Assembly (NCBI GenBank): GCA_022818135.1
Contig: JAFMSR010000009.1
Span: forward strand, 23,428,747-23,492,746
DNA from: Saxidomus purpurata
Taxonomy: Eukaryota; Mollusca; Bivalvia; Venerida; Veneridae
Direction: 5' to 3'
Length of the DNA: 64,000 bases
In this document: piece after piece, positions 46,755 through 57,028 of the stretch
Numbering within the stretch: the stretch's first letter is position 1
Layout of the letters: each line of letters starts with the position of its first letter
Translations under genes and position numbers: made by a program
Notes under the pieces: model-generated
Databases searched by the model: none
What the model was told of the DNA's origin: nothing
What the model saw: the letters and a program-made list of their open reading frames with translations, nothing else

Positions 46755-46921
46755 TCAAATACGACATGACAGAAAAAATCCCGCATTGTATGTACACGCA
46801 ATACGCACTACAGTGCCATTATTTGTAAGAGTGTCCTCGTGAATTATTCCGCCAGGCACATAACCTCCGGGGAATGCTTCAATTTCGATAAAGCACTCCA
46901 GGCCATAGATTATTTCGATTC
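46755..46921 (-). CDS. Candidate exon, minus strand, CCP/sushi-like half-domain
   Basis: After an acceptor-like GGCTTATAG on the minus strand, 55 codons read IIYGLECFIEIEAFPGGYVP, IIHEDTLTNNGTVVRIACTY, NAGFFLSC. The pattern C...NGT.V.I.C...AGF.L resembles part of a CCP/sushi domain, usually found in secreted or cell-surface proteins. The normal third and fourth Cys would be in a following exon. The frame meets a stop at 46757-46755, with possible donors just before (GTC|GTATTT). Base composition is clearly less AT-rich than its surroundings. Family assignment is tentative. Confidence 0.35.
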
Positions 46922-47079
46922 CTATAAGCCGAATTTATGAAAACTATCGGTACTACTAAAATAAAAGTTTTTCTTCAATTTTATGCTTAAAATATAATTT
47001 TGGTTTAGTTTATTCGCGCAAACAAGTGTCAAAAGGTTTAAAATAAAAGGGTTATAAGCAGATAAACAGTATAGTAGAG

Positions 47080-47210
47080 TGGTAGCGCGTTCGCCGCAGG
47101 ATCGAAGGGCCCCGGGTTCGATCCCTACCGTAGCCATGTCAGTAGTGTCCTGTGACTTTGAGGTTGATTCCATTTGGAATGAGTCTCGACAGCGATTAAT
47201 ATAAGTTGTA
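47080..47210 (+). repeat. tRNA-derived SINE
   Basis: GTGGTAGCGCGTTCGCC (A-box region), CCCCGGGTTCGATCCCTAC (B-box), then CCATGTCAGTAGTGTCC and GAGGTTGATTCCATTTGGAA. It is the best preserved member of the family at 6013 and 14240. Confidence 0.68.
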
Positions 47211-47667
47211 AGAACTTGTTTTGCAATCGAGAATAAATTGACTAGTATAAACTAAAGTGATCCATCTCGTCGAGGTCGGATCTACGCATGAGTATGATCC
47301 GCTGCACGACTCGAGCAAATCTGGCATGCTGGATCACGTAACTATACTAATAACCCTATTATACCGTACTCTCTTTATTAGGTATCAGCTGTAGTATATT
47401 CATTTACTAATATATATTATCGAAAATCGGAAACGAATTTTTTTTAAAATATGATATATATTGTAATTCTTTTTGTTCTTTTGTTAATGTGGAGTTTCAT
47501 GGTGTGTTATAAATTCCGTAATACTATACATGATATACTCTCCGAGCTTTCTGTTTTCTTAAACTAAATCACATTTAGCTGGTGTCCTTTTATTCCTTTA
47601 AACATTATTTTATTTACAATTATTTAAGTAGATCTCTGTTAGCAGCAGTTTTGGTATATTCTACTAT

Positions 47668-47785
47668 GTAATAGTTAGAGGCTAAATAGAGAAATTTATA
47701 CAATATATAAACCCAAAGGAGGGAGCGCTAGCGACCGACTTGGTTTCTATGTTGGATACAATCCTCTATTTTAGCCGCTAACTGA
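47668..47785. mobile_element. Short MITE (~115 bp)
   Basis: GTTAGAGGCTAAATAGAG and CTCTATTTTAGCCGCTAAC are inverted ends around a GC-richer centre (GGGAGCGCTAGCGACC). No ORF. Confidence 0.55.
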
Positions 47786-48492
47786 TTTAGTGTTTGCCTT
47801 ACATTTAGACATTAATTACTGCAATTTATGACGTCCTGGCAAGTAGGTGTACATGTTATCGCTCTATTTAACCTGTCAGAAGTTTATGGCAATTAGACAG
47901 GGAGCAGTTTAAAGTTTTAGACATTTTCATTGGACAAAAATGTAGGGCAAATACTAATTAATGATACATGTTTATGGATCTGTTATATCTCCTGTAAAAT
48001 TCTCCTGTATTTCCAACAAGGCCACGCGGCGTTACATCAGTTCCCGATTACAGTGGCTACTTAAGTTGAAGGTGTTTTTATTATCCGACTAGGAAGCAGG
48101 CATAGCAACCACTGGAGGCTAGAATTTGAAGTTTTTAATGTTTAAACCCCATTTTTTGTTGATTATGTCACTTTTATTTTTCAGACTTTTATAAAATAAG
48201 TTTGAACTGTAGGTTTTTGTAGCCGTCATAAACACCTTTAATTTGCTTTTTGTAGCGTCGTTTTAATTATGATAAAAAACGCGTGTAAATGGGAAAACAA
48301 TCACTTTTTTCCTACCCTGTACTATTAATTTTTTTAATTAAGAAAGCATAAAGTGAGTTGATCATCTAGAACTTGTGTTCGACAAACTATCTCTCGTATT
48401 AGTGAATAAACGTTTAATAGCTTGTTCTCGCTTACGAAGATATTTTTAGGTGATTTTTAGGTATAGTTCGACAATGCCAAACATTCTGTAAC

Positions 48493-48649
48493 TTGCAGAT
48501 ATATTTTTATTTGTCCCTCTGTGTCACGGATTTTGATTCTACATACATATCAATACAGAGAAACCAACCTGTACTACAAATAAACTATGTTACAGGCAAA
48601 TATGTGATATATATAGAAATTAGGGAAAGGATTCATGTAATAAAGATTA
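48493..48649 (+). other. Exon-like open frame cut by the 6-kb element
   Basis: After an acceptor-like CTGTAACTTGCAG the frame is open and protein-like (RNQPVLQINYVTGKYVIY, IEIRERIHVIKI) up to the insertion at 48650. Beyond 54627 the same frame can resume (IFKNSYGGYYSNSSIITS). I do not recognise it. It may be an exon broken by the insertion, or chance. Confidence 0.22.
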
Positions 48650-48894
48650 TGGAAGCCTTGGAGGGCCACTTTTGAGTTTCGACTTGCGGGTGTTTTTTTA
48701 CTTTTGACTTTTGTACGCCGTACTTTTGACTTATGACTAGAACTACTGTATTGCCTCTTTGGCGTTTTTATTAAAACAATATAAACACGTCAACACTCAA
48801 TAAATACAATTTCTATTTAAAAGATTTTAATAAAATCAATTATATATATATAAAAGTTACATCATTTGTGTCAATAGTAACAAAATAAAACGTG

Positions 48895-49045
48895 TTTTAA
48901 CACGCTTTTTGTTTTGACTTTTGACTTATTACTTATGATTTATGACTTATTACTTTTGATTTTTGACTTACTACTTTTGACTTTTGACTTATTACTTATC
49001 ACTTTTGACTTTTGACTTTTGACTTATTACTTATCACTTATGAAA
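48895..49045 (+). repeat. Heptamer-rich subterminal array
   Basis: Runs of TTTTGACTTTTGAC, TTACTTATGAT and CTTATCACTT, i.e. variants of a 7-bp word ACTTTTG. Similar words occur at 48690-48740 and, inverted, at 54520-54580. Confidence 0.85.
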
Positions 49046-49052
49046 AAAGAAA

Positions 49053-49080
49053 CCCTAATCCTAACCCTAACCCTAACCCT
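49053..49080 (+). repeat. Interstitial telomeric repeat (CCCTAA)n
   Basis: Four and a half CCCTAA-type units with one variant (CCTAAT spacing in the second). The complement is the TTAGGG repeat of animal telomeres. It sits right after the heptamer array. Confidence 0.9.
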
Positions 49081-49084
49081 ATAC

Positions 49085-49145
49085 ACGGTCCTCACTGAGG
49101 ACCTCCAGCGGCAGGTTCAGGTAATACTAGGAACCTGCTACTGAG
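49085..49145 (+). repeat. Compound hairpin
   Basis: GGTCCTCACTGAGGACC is palindromic and GCAGGTTC...GAACCTGC forms a second stem, then CTGAGGACCC returns. GC-rich for this region; possible end structure of a buried element. Confidence 0.6.
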
Positions 49146-49189
49146 GACCCAACAATATAACAATATACTTATAGTACAGTCATTCTGGG

Positions 49190-50035
49190 GTTGGACCGGG
49201 AAAAAATTTGAACAGAAATGAATCCTTCACCATGACTTTGCAAATGGACTACCTTTTAACATAAAGAAAAGTTCCCATTGATATGTGTGGTGGAAATGTT
49301 ATTTTTGGGTATTTTCATGTTTTTTTGATGTTTTAGATGGGAATTTCTGTAATTATATTTCTTATTTTGATTATTTTCAACAAATATTTATGTTGTTTTC
49401 AATTTTTAATTCAAAACTACTATAACTATGTAATGAAAAAAAATTGGGTGGAAATTGTCCATATTCACTTACTTTTTGGGGCATTTTCATGCTTTTTTGC
49501 TGTTTTAAGTGGGAATTTTTGTAGTTTAATGTTTTATTTTGATTAATGTAAACAAATATTTGTGTTATTTTTATTTTTCGATTGGGAGCTACTATAACTA
49601 TTCAATAAAAACTTTTTGGGTGAATATTCCAAATGCGACAACTTTTTGGGGTAGTTTCGTGCTTTTTTGCCGTTTTAAGTAGACATTTCTGTAATTCAAA
49701 TTCTTTTTTTGACGATTGTCAATTCATATTTATGCTGTTTTGTTTTTTACATTCAAAACTACTTAGTATTAGAACTAAAACATACGTGGTTGAAAATATC
49801 TATATTCATTCAATTTTTGGGGCATTTTCATCCATTTTTGATGTTCTAAGTGGTATCTCTGAAGTTGTATTTCTTTATTTTGATCATTCTTTTTTACGTT
49901 ATTCCTAGTTTTATTTAAATCTACTGTATCTATGAATTAAATATCTGAGCGAATTTTGTCCATAATCACAAACTATTTTGGGTAATTTTCATGTATTTTT
50001 TATGTTTTAAATCACATTTTCTGTATTTCATTTAC
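49190..50035 (+). repeat. Satellite array, ~170-bp unit, first block
   Basis: About five units with GGGAATTTCTGTAAT, TTGATTATTnTCAACAAATA, AAAACTACTATAACTAT and TTTTTGGGGCATTTTCATG, spaced 162-172 bp. The Phe/Leu-rich frames through it are compositional. Confidence 0.8.
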
Positions 50036-50471
50036 GTGTCGCCCTTTCGGAGAAAATGCGATACACAGGGATCGCTTTGTCTGTCAGTTGGACCAGTCCG
50101 TCAGAAAAACATAATGTTGGCTATAACCTTGCCATTTCTTAAGTTTTCTTCATCAAACTTTCAAATTATATTGCTTATGAAAAAAGTCTCGTGATGCCGT
50201 CCAATTTTTTAGGTCAAGGTAATTTTTGACAGAGTCATGCTCATTTTGTACTTAGATTTTGTCATGAGAACCTAACGTCGGCTATAATTTTGCCAGTCTT
50301 AAGATTTCTTCATCAAACTTTCAAATTGTATAGCTTATGACAAAAGGGACATGATACCGCCATATTTTGTAGGTCAAGATCATATTTGACAGAGTTATGC
50401 CCCTTTTTGTACTTCGATTTTGTCACGAAATTATTGGTTATTATGACAAAGTGTAAGAGGAAGGGCGACAC
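50036..50471 (+). mobile_element. Tandem-core element inserted in the satellite
   Basis: Ends GTGTCGCCCTTTCGG and AGGGCGACAC are inverted. Two units of about 165 bp start near 50107 and 50269 (GGCTATAACCTTGCC, TTCATCAAACTTTCAAATT, TTTTTAGGTCAAGGTAATTT). The satellite unit is cut before 50036 and continues after 50500. Confidence 0.75.
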
Positions 50472-50499
50472 AATTAAGTGTTCTACTGAACACCTATCT

Positions 50500-50740
50500 A
50501 GTTTAAATTTGATTATTGTCAACATTTATATCCTTCATATTTTTTTCTATTCTACTAGCACCTTGATTTTTGTTAAAATGGGTGGAAATGTATCAGTTTG
50601 ACCAATTTTTGGGTCATTTTCTTGTTTTTTGATGTTTGAAGTAGTAATTACTTAAACAGATTATTCAAGTTTTATTTTTTGTCAGCATATATTTATTTGT
50701 CACATAGTCTCATATTTAGTATTACTATCAGCCGAATTCT
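50500..50740 (+). repeat. Satellite array, second block
   Basis: Continuation of the ~170-bp satellite (TTTGATTATTGTCAACATTT, GGGTGGAAATGTATC, TTTTTGGGTCATTTTC) between the tandem-core element and the decayed LINE. Confidence 0.7.
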
Positions 50741-50744
50741 AGAT

Positions 50745-52460
50745 GATTGTGCAAACACTGAATCAGGGAATGAAATGGTACATGCACGTGGACATCAACC
50801 AAATTCTAGCTCAAGCAAACAATAAAACAAGCTGGATTCAACAGAAAACCAGACTACATACCTTGCCCAGGAGGTCGAAGATGCAATCGAAGAAAAAGAA
50901 GTAACACTTTTTAGTTGGATTGATCTCCAAAGAGCATTCGATAAAGTCTGGACTAACTGTCTCCTTGTGAAGCTACTATCGAATGGAATGAATCACGGGC
51001 ACAATGTACAAATAGAACAAGTCCTATATTTTCAATGCAAGGGCTAGAGTCTGTGTTGATGGGATACAAAGTTGTAAATTCTTACAACCACATAGTGGCC
51101 CTCAATGAAATGTATTGTCACCCACCCTCTTTCTTCTTTTCAAAAAAGCTTCCAAGAGGATTTAAAGCTTCCTCTATGCAGACTACATTGTGTTTCGATG
51201 CATCAATTGCTATATTTAGGATGCAGCAACCTGCGGACATGCTTTCAACATAGACAGAAGACTGGTGCGTACATGTAAACACAGGAGACAATAAAGCTAG
51301 CGATAATACATAAGTTAGTTGACACTAACTAAGTGAGGGAATGAGAAGATACTGAATACAGTATACTTGGGAACAGTGAGGCCCACCTTAAATACAGCTC
51401 TACAGCTAAGACGATGGACACAAATACAAATCAAAAAGTGCCGGGTAAGATCCAAAACAAGGCCTTAAGAATAATTACTTGACAATTTTAAGGCAATAGA
51501 GGAAGTCACTGCCATTCTACTTATTGGTAAGAGAAGGGATGCGAAAGCGCAAATGCAAGGCAGCAAGTACCAGTTCTTGCCAGATCACCCCATGAAAACA
51601 AAGCTTTAGGCCCCATCGTCTGAAAAGACAGAACTGTGTCCATGAATCCAAGAAGCTGACAAAAGCAAATGCTGCCTATCTTGGGTCACCGACAATTTTT
51701 GATCAGTGGGATCTGCCGGAGCCACAGAGGTACAACATGTCAAACATTAGTATCTGCACTACAGTACTGGGTTCCAACTTGTGGAAGATGAAAATATCAA
51801 GAGATCCATAGCACAAGCTATGTTCTCAGAAGATTATCCATCAGAGACATAGACGCATATGTACTCGGACTGCTACAGCTGCTATACAAGATGGCGGTGC
51901 TGGTATTTTCACAATGTACACAACTGGTGGGTCAGAGATAGTTAGCATACAAGCAGGCAAGCACTGTTACAACTACAAAGCAGAAATAGAAGCCATCATA
52001 CAGCATCGAAAACTGCTGAAGAGTCAGAAAAGGACTGTCATGGAGTAGTCCTTCTAACAGATGCTCTATCAGTCCATAAAGCATTGGCTTATGTCAAATT
52101 GTAATCCCTGCCCAAGAACATAACATGTTCAGCGAGAAGAAGAAAGTGTCACTCAAATGGATGCATACAAAAACACTAGCAGAGCAATCGACAAATCAAG
52201 GGATAAGAGTCGACCAGTCACTCCATAGTCGCTTATGAAAATATTAAAGCTCATGGCGACTAAGATTCTTACAAGAGTGTAGAGGCAGAAAAATGGCTAC
52301 CATCTACTAGACAAATGGGAACAAGGTATTCAGTATTCAGAACAGGACACAACAGACTTGATGCTCATACAAATGTTTGAAAAACTAAAGCTGTTGCGTG
52401 TGTGGTCTTTCGGCACCACACACCAGCGCACTTACTTGAGATATGTCCCACTTACTCCCC
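50745..52460 (+). pseudogene. Decayed LINE with reverse transcriptase and RNase H remnants
   Basis: Traces in several frames follow the order of a jockey-like LINE ORF2: LAQEVEDAIEEKEVTLFSW with IDLQRAFDKVW (about 50860-50955) from the palm; SKYQFLPDHPMKTK (about 51560); DGGAGIFT and AGKHCYNYKAEIEAIIQ (about 51890-52010) from RNase H; FRTGHNRLDAHTN (about 52335). Many stops and deletions leave no usable frame and the YADD region is lost. It is unrelated in detail to the LINE at 1-3440, being a different clade, and is inserted in the satellite. Confidence 0.8.
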
Positions 52461-52469
52461 ATCTTTTTA

Positions 52470-52850
52470 AAGTAGGAATATCTGTTACTGGATTTAAAAC
52501 TTCGATTGATTATTGCCAACATGTATTAATGTCTTTCATGTTTTTCTATTCAGTAATACTAATAGCTTTATATTACTATATCTATTTTTATGAAAATTTA
52601 TCTCTCTTGGCCAGTAATTTGGGCATTTCCTTTGCATTTTTATGATTAAAATGGGAATGCTGTACTTTAATGTTTTAAGTTCAATTATCATCAGCAAATG
52701 TTAATTTCGTTCGTACGTATCAATTCAGAACTTCTAGAAGTTTGGTTCTTAACCAACTGTTACCTATCTTCACTATATTTTAGAATTTGTTTTTTTATGA
52801 TTTAAGTGGGAATTTCCGTAATTTGATGTCAGGCAACATACATTAATATC
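52470..52850 (+). repeat. Satellite array, third block
   Basis: About two further units (TTGATTATTGCCAACATG, AATGGGAATGCTGTACTTTA, AAGTGGGAATTTCCGTAATT) after the decayed LINE. Confidence 0.7.
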
Positions 52851-53237
52851 CTTCATAGTCTTCAATAGGGAATTTTAATAAAGAGAGCATCTGTCAAGTA
52901 CGGTTGTCTTCAATAATGAAGAATTTGTGGATGAAAATGAGATCACTGATAATTTCATGTTTTGGTATATATTTGTTGCAAAAACAAAAAATATGTAGAC
53001 ATTACCATACCTCAACATAAAATGGCAGTAAACCTTGATTTAAATACCATAGATTAACTTGAATAAAACCTGATGACGAAGGTTTTCAAAATTAGTTTTA
53101 TGGTTTTCGAAAAACGATTATTCATATCATTCTGCATTCCCGAGCAACACAAGTCCCTTCAGTGCTTTGATTTCCTTTGTGTATGTTTTCTGTTACATCA
53201 TAACTAGCCTCTAATATAATAACGGAAGTGGTTTAGT

Positions 53238-53498
53238 TTGCTGACTCGAGATAACTTTACCATTTTGGTTGAAGGCGTTAGCATCGAGCCAGACATTTTA
53301 TATGACAAAGTAAGAAGTTTAAAACCGGAGGTAGGAGTCTTGTACTTGTTCTTCGCAGAAATCCTATTAACCTGTTTATATATTTTCATTCAGCTTGTAT
53401 TTCTATTTCTTATCACTGTTAATTGTTTTGCATGTAAAAGTAGTCAGTTTTCATTAAACAAAAGAAGAAACAAGAGAAAAGTGAAAATAAACAAATGA
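53238..53498 (+). other. Open frame for a possible single-pass membrane peptide, 86 codons
   Basis: The first ~30 residues (TRDNFTILVEGVSIEPDILY) look protein-like. A hydrophobic stretch of about 33 residues (VLYLFFAEILLTCLYIFIQL and on) is followed by a Lys/Arg-rich tail, as in a type III or C-tail-anchored protein. It lies within the 6-kb element. Alternatively an exon ends at PEV|GTAGGA and the hydrophobic part is intron translation. Unrecognised. Confidence 0.25.
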
Positions 53499-53976
53499 CC
53501 ATGCAATGCAAAGTTAAATTACGTGTTTGTTACTAAAAAACAACCATTTGACCTTGACCTTCAACTAGAGGTCAAGTGTAAAAATGTCTGTAAAATGTTC
53601 AAAATAGATTGCTAATCAAAATGTTTGAAAGAAATAATACAAAAACCATTAAAATATACCAAAATATTGCAAAAGATGCAATAAGTAATGGTGAACTTAA
53701 ACCTATTTAACATTTATAGGGCGTGACCTTGACCTTGAAAATAAACTATTTCCACCAATGGAACTTTTGGGAACTTTGTGGTTTCTGAAACTACAGATGT
53801 TGGTGATACTGAAAATACATGTTTCATTTCTGTTCAAATTTATTCCCACTTTAGCATATTTTTGAGCTAGGATGACTGTACTATTATACATATTACAGCA
53901 CTTTAATTTCCTTCGGTATACCTTGTGATATTAACATATAGATACATAAAAACATAAAAAGTAATTTTTTAAAAAT

Positions 53977-53990
53977 GTTACCATAGCAAC
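53977..53990. promoter_or_regulatory. X-box-like motif GTTACCATAGCAAC
   Basis: Third RFX-type match in the window, inside the 6-kb element, not near any gene model. Confidence 0.2.
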
Positions 53991-54180
53991 AAAAAAATTC
54001 ATTTTTTTTACAGTTCCTTCATAGTTGGCTTGACGCCTGGGGGGCAAGTCCCCCAACCCCCCGCTTAAAGAAAATTCTCAATTGTATATTATCATTGTTA
54101 AAAGAAGGTCTCATGGTAGATAAGAAATATGTTGCTTTATGTACATTATGCTTAATGAGCTAGCTTCTTTAAATAAAGAG

Positions 54181-54340
54181 ATTATTATTATTATTATTAT
54201 TATTATTGTTATTATTATTATTATTATTATTATTAAAGAAAGAGGACACCCACAAGGCCTCCCGAGCCGAGAGTTGCGTCGCCGCTCACTGCGGAGGCTC
54301 CCAAGGTCGCCTCCTGACGTGCCGTCACGGCTCATTGATA
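54181..54340 (-). mobile_element. Possible 3' tail of an I-like retroposon
   Basis: On the minus strand a GC-rich segment (GAGCCGTGACGGCACG to GGTGTCCTCTTTC) runs into (TAA)n over about 55 bp. I-clade LINEs end in TAA repeats. Flanking words AATAAAGAG and TAAAGAAAGAG may be target-site duplications. Only the 3' end is present. Confidence 0.35.
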
Positions 54341-54627
54341 CTAAAATAAATGACAAAGACAAAAGTAACTTAGTTCATTTATTTACAGCAAACAAGTTTA
54401 CAGTGCTACGCACAAACATCATTTTAAAACCTTAATACAGGTTCGAATCCCAGTTTATATTGTCACAGCAAATCATTATGCTTTTTATGCAGTAACATTC
54501 CTCTTAAAGTGTCTGAAAGTAGCAATCATAAGTCAAAAGTCAAAAGTTGAAAGTCATAACTTAAAAGTCAAAAACACCCGTAAGTCGAAACTCAAAAGTG
54601 GCCCTCCAAGGCTTCCATAAAAGATTA

Positions 54628-56012
54628 TATTCAAAAATAGTTATGGTGGATATTATTCCAATAGTTCCATTATAACTTCCATACGCATATAATGTACCGG
54701 ATCGCGTTGTGGTCAGTGTCCCTTCCTCTCCAGGGGATTGTCTGGTCGATTTGATGTGTAAGGATGTGTTTATAATCGTAGGTATCCGAGTGTCCTTAGT
54801 TACCAGCACCAAATTGCGGCGTAGGGTTTATACCTTATATGCACATCATGATCGAACCAACTTTATGCCTATTGTGGTGTTATGATAGGTACCCGAGATC
54901 GGGCAAATCGCTGGATTATACGGCATGTGAAGGCGTTATATACGTAATATAACGTAAATTTGAATTAGCTAGAGTTGATGTTTGGCGACTGACTGCATGA
55001 AATCATTTGTGTCAAAGAGCAGGGTATTTACACCTTCTTAACCCCGGGCGCCGCGCTGATTTTTCCATGCAGGGGAGCGCTGGACCCTAGTCCGGTCCTC
55101 TTATGGCGCATACTCGTGTAGAATAGCGTCGGTCTTTCTAGTACTTCTATAATGAACGAGACTGCCTACTTGGGATCGAACTTGGTGGAATTTGTCCTAG
55201 GGTTTGTCCTTTGTCAGGGACAGTCTTAAGCCAATATAGGAGGACGCATTGTTTGTATAACTGGTACCACAATAAGTAAAGCAGGTATTTACATGCATGT
55301 TAAGAGAGCTTCAGTATGTATAGCACAGCCCAACCATCCTGAAATCTTCACTACCTCGTAATCCACTCAACCACTTTATTTGAATAACTGGCTGTTACTT
55401 CAATTCATTTACTCACCGGATGGTCATGTGACAACAATTGGCTATTTTGTACATGTAGTCGTACATTGCATTTCAAGCAGGATTTAGGACAAAAAATAAG
55501 GACAGTTTAACTTTCGTTAGTTGAAAATCGAGATTTTCTACTTATAAACGATTGTTTTGATATTTGGTTTAACATTTCATGCAAACGGTAGTCTCAATAT
55601 TTGGGATAACAACATTTTATTTCCCCGATTTTTGAAAATTATATATATACAATAAAATTACTTAAAAGAGAATTTGAAAAAATCGTATTCATATTTCTCG
55701 TTTATTTTGTAAAACCCCACAGTTTCCTTTCACCACATTTTGTGGTGGTTGGGAGCATAAACTACCCGTGCACTTGTTCAACAGCTAAATATTGCTAATT
55801 TCAATATTTATGATAATAGAAATTATTAAAATCTGTCATCAACTGGATGGCTGTTGTTGTGTTTGTATCCATGGCAACCACAAAAATAATCTTGCATCGT
55901 GAACTCTGACTATAAGACAATTTATAGGTGTTTTGATATATTTGCATTGAAGTGAAACGTATAAATCAACATTACATTTGGTAAGACTGTAAATTCATGG
56001 CCACACTTTCGT
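54628..56012. other. Mostly unassigned; exon-like minus-strand frame at its left edge
   Basis: From about 54812 down to the edge of the 6-kb element the minus strand is open and reads STRQSPGEEGTLTTTRSG, TLYAYGSYNGTIGII; I do not recognise it. A GC-richer block at 55040-55230 has no clear frame. The rest is AT-rich. Confidence 0.3.
55865..55878. promoter_or_regulatory. X-box-like motif GTATCCATGGCAAC
   Basis: Fourth RFX-type match. No gene is visible nearby. Confidence 0.2.
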
Positions 56013-56346
56013 ATTAAAGCTGCTCGCTCTCAGATTATGAAGAAAAAATAGAGTTCCCCCAAACTCTCTGAAAATTACATATTTTAGAAGAAATAGTCAT
56101 ATGAAAAGGTCCCAATATAAATTCATGTCGAGTATATCTGTATCTTTGATATAAAAAACGCTTCCAAATGATAAAGCGTTACAGACGCTTTTGAAATTCC
56201 AACATAACCATATAGGGTAGCGGTGCCGTTAATCCAAACCCCATCAACATTGTGGAATTTTGCATTTACTTTTATATTTTATACTTGAATACAGTAATTT
56301 GAAGAAATTATTATTTTCACCTGAAATGTGAGCGAGCAGCTTTAAT
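56013..56346 (+). mobile_element. MITE family M3, copy 3 (intact ends)
   Basis: Perfect 17-bp inverted ends ATTAAAGCTGCTCGCTC around 334 bp. The interior has GATAAAGCGTTACAGACGC and a CGGTGCCG phrase, as in copies 1 and 2. This is the reference copy of the family in the window. Confidence 0.8.
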
Positions 56347-56894
56347 ATGTAATTAGATTTATAACTCTTTTGTTTTTCGAACACAGTAATTTTCCCCTGT
56401 AATGAAGTCATCCATATTCGTCTCAATACATATTTATTATCCTCGTAAAAGTGTTCAATATTGCCATCTGCAGTATTTCGAAAAAAGTGCATTTTGCACA
56501 ATCGGGACAAGCACTTGAATGCAATACAAAAGAAGAAGCACACTGAAACACGTGCACAGTAGGCCTACTCTATTAGCACAGACACACGTGCACATTAACG
56601 TTTAAAAGATTAAAATCAATTAAATCCTTGATTTGTAATGGATATGCGATAAACTACACAGCTGTTATTAAACAGGAGGACATAATACATCTCTGTTTTG
56701 CACTTTCACGAATGGTGTAGTGTTTTCAACAGGTTTTCCTTTCTTTCAATGCTTATACATGTACCTGCAGCATATATGAGTTGTAGAAAATATACGTCAA
56801 AGTCTTACACTGTAGCCGTGGGTTTCAATATTTGACCTTGCTCTTTACACCAAACCCTTTGCTGAGTCGGAAATAATAGTATTAGCGGACGAAA

Positions 56895-57028
56895 GCACAG
56901 ATGTTTGGTGTATGGACTCGCCACACAATTTAATGCTAGTCCCATGTTATACTGAACATATGTTCCGTACAACATGGGACCATTATTAGATTGGGTGGCG
57001 AGTACAAACCCCATGCATCTGTGGATGA
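56895..57028. mobile_element. Small MITE with ~58-bp arms
   Basis: CACAGATGTTTGGTGTATGG, ACTCGCCACACAATTTAAT and GTCCCATGTT pair with AACATGGGAC, ATTAGATTGGGTGGCGAGT and CCCCATGCATCTGTG. The loop is under 20 bp, so the locus can form a long hairpin. Confidence 0.7.

Larger units (their letters stand above)
48650..54617. mobile_element. ~6-kb terminal-inverted-repeat element with 9-10-bp target-site duplication
   Basis: The first ~47 bases (TGGAAGCCTTGGAGGGCCAC, TTTTGAGTTTCGACTTGCGG) match the complement of the right end with one mismatch. Flanks are TAAAGATTA (48641-48649) and TAAAAGATTA (54618-54627). Inside each end are arrays of ACTTTTG/ACTTATG heptamers. The interior holds a telomeric tract, a broken satellite, a tandem-core element, a decayed LINE and an I-like tail. 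No transposase is recognisable, so it is non-autonomous or gutted. A 9-bp duplication suits Mutator-like elements among others; class not decided. Confidence 0.75.

Noticed and set aside
54139..54435. 98-codon frame rich in Ile then Arg/Pro
   Set aside because: It is the (ATT)n tract plus a retroposon tail read through; not a gene.
54425..54470. SINE tail with GGTTCGAATCCCAG
   Set aside because: B-box only; the rest of the head is missing, so not annotated as a feature.
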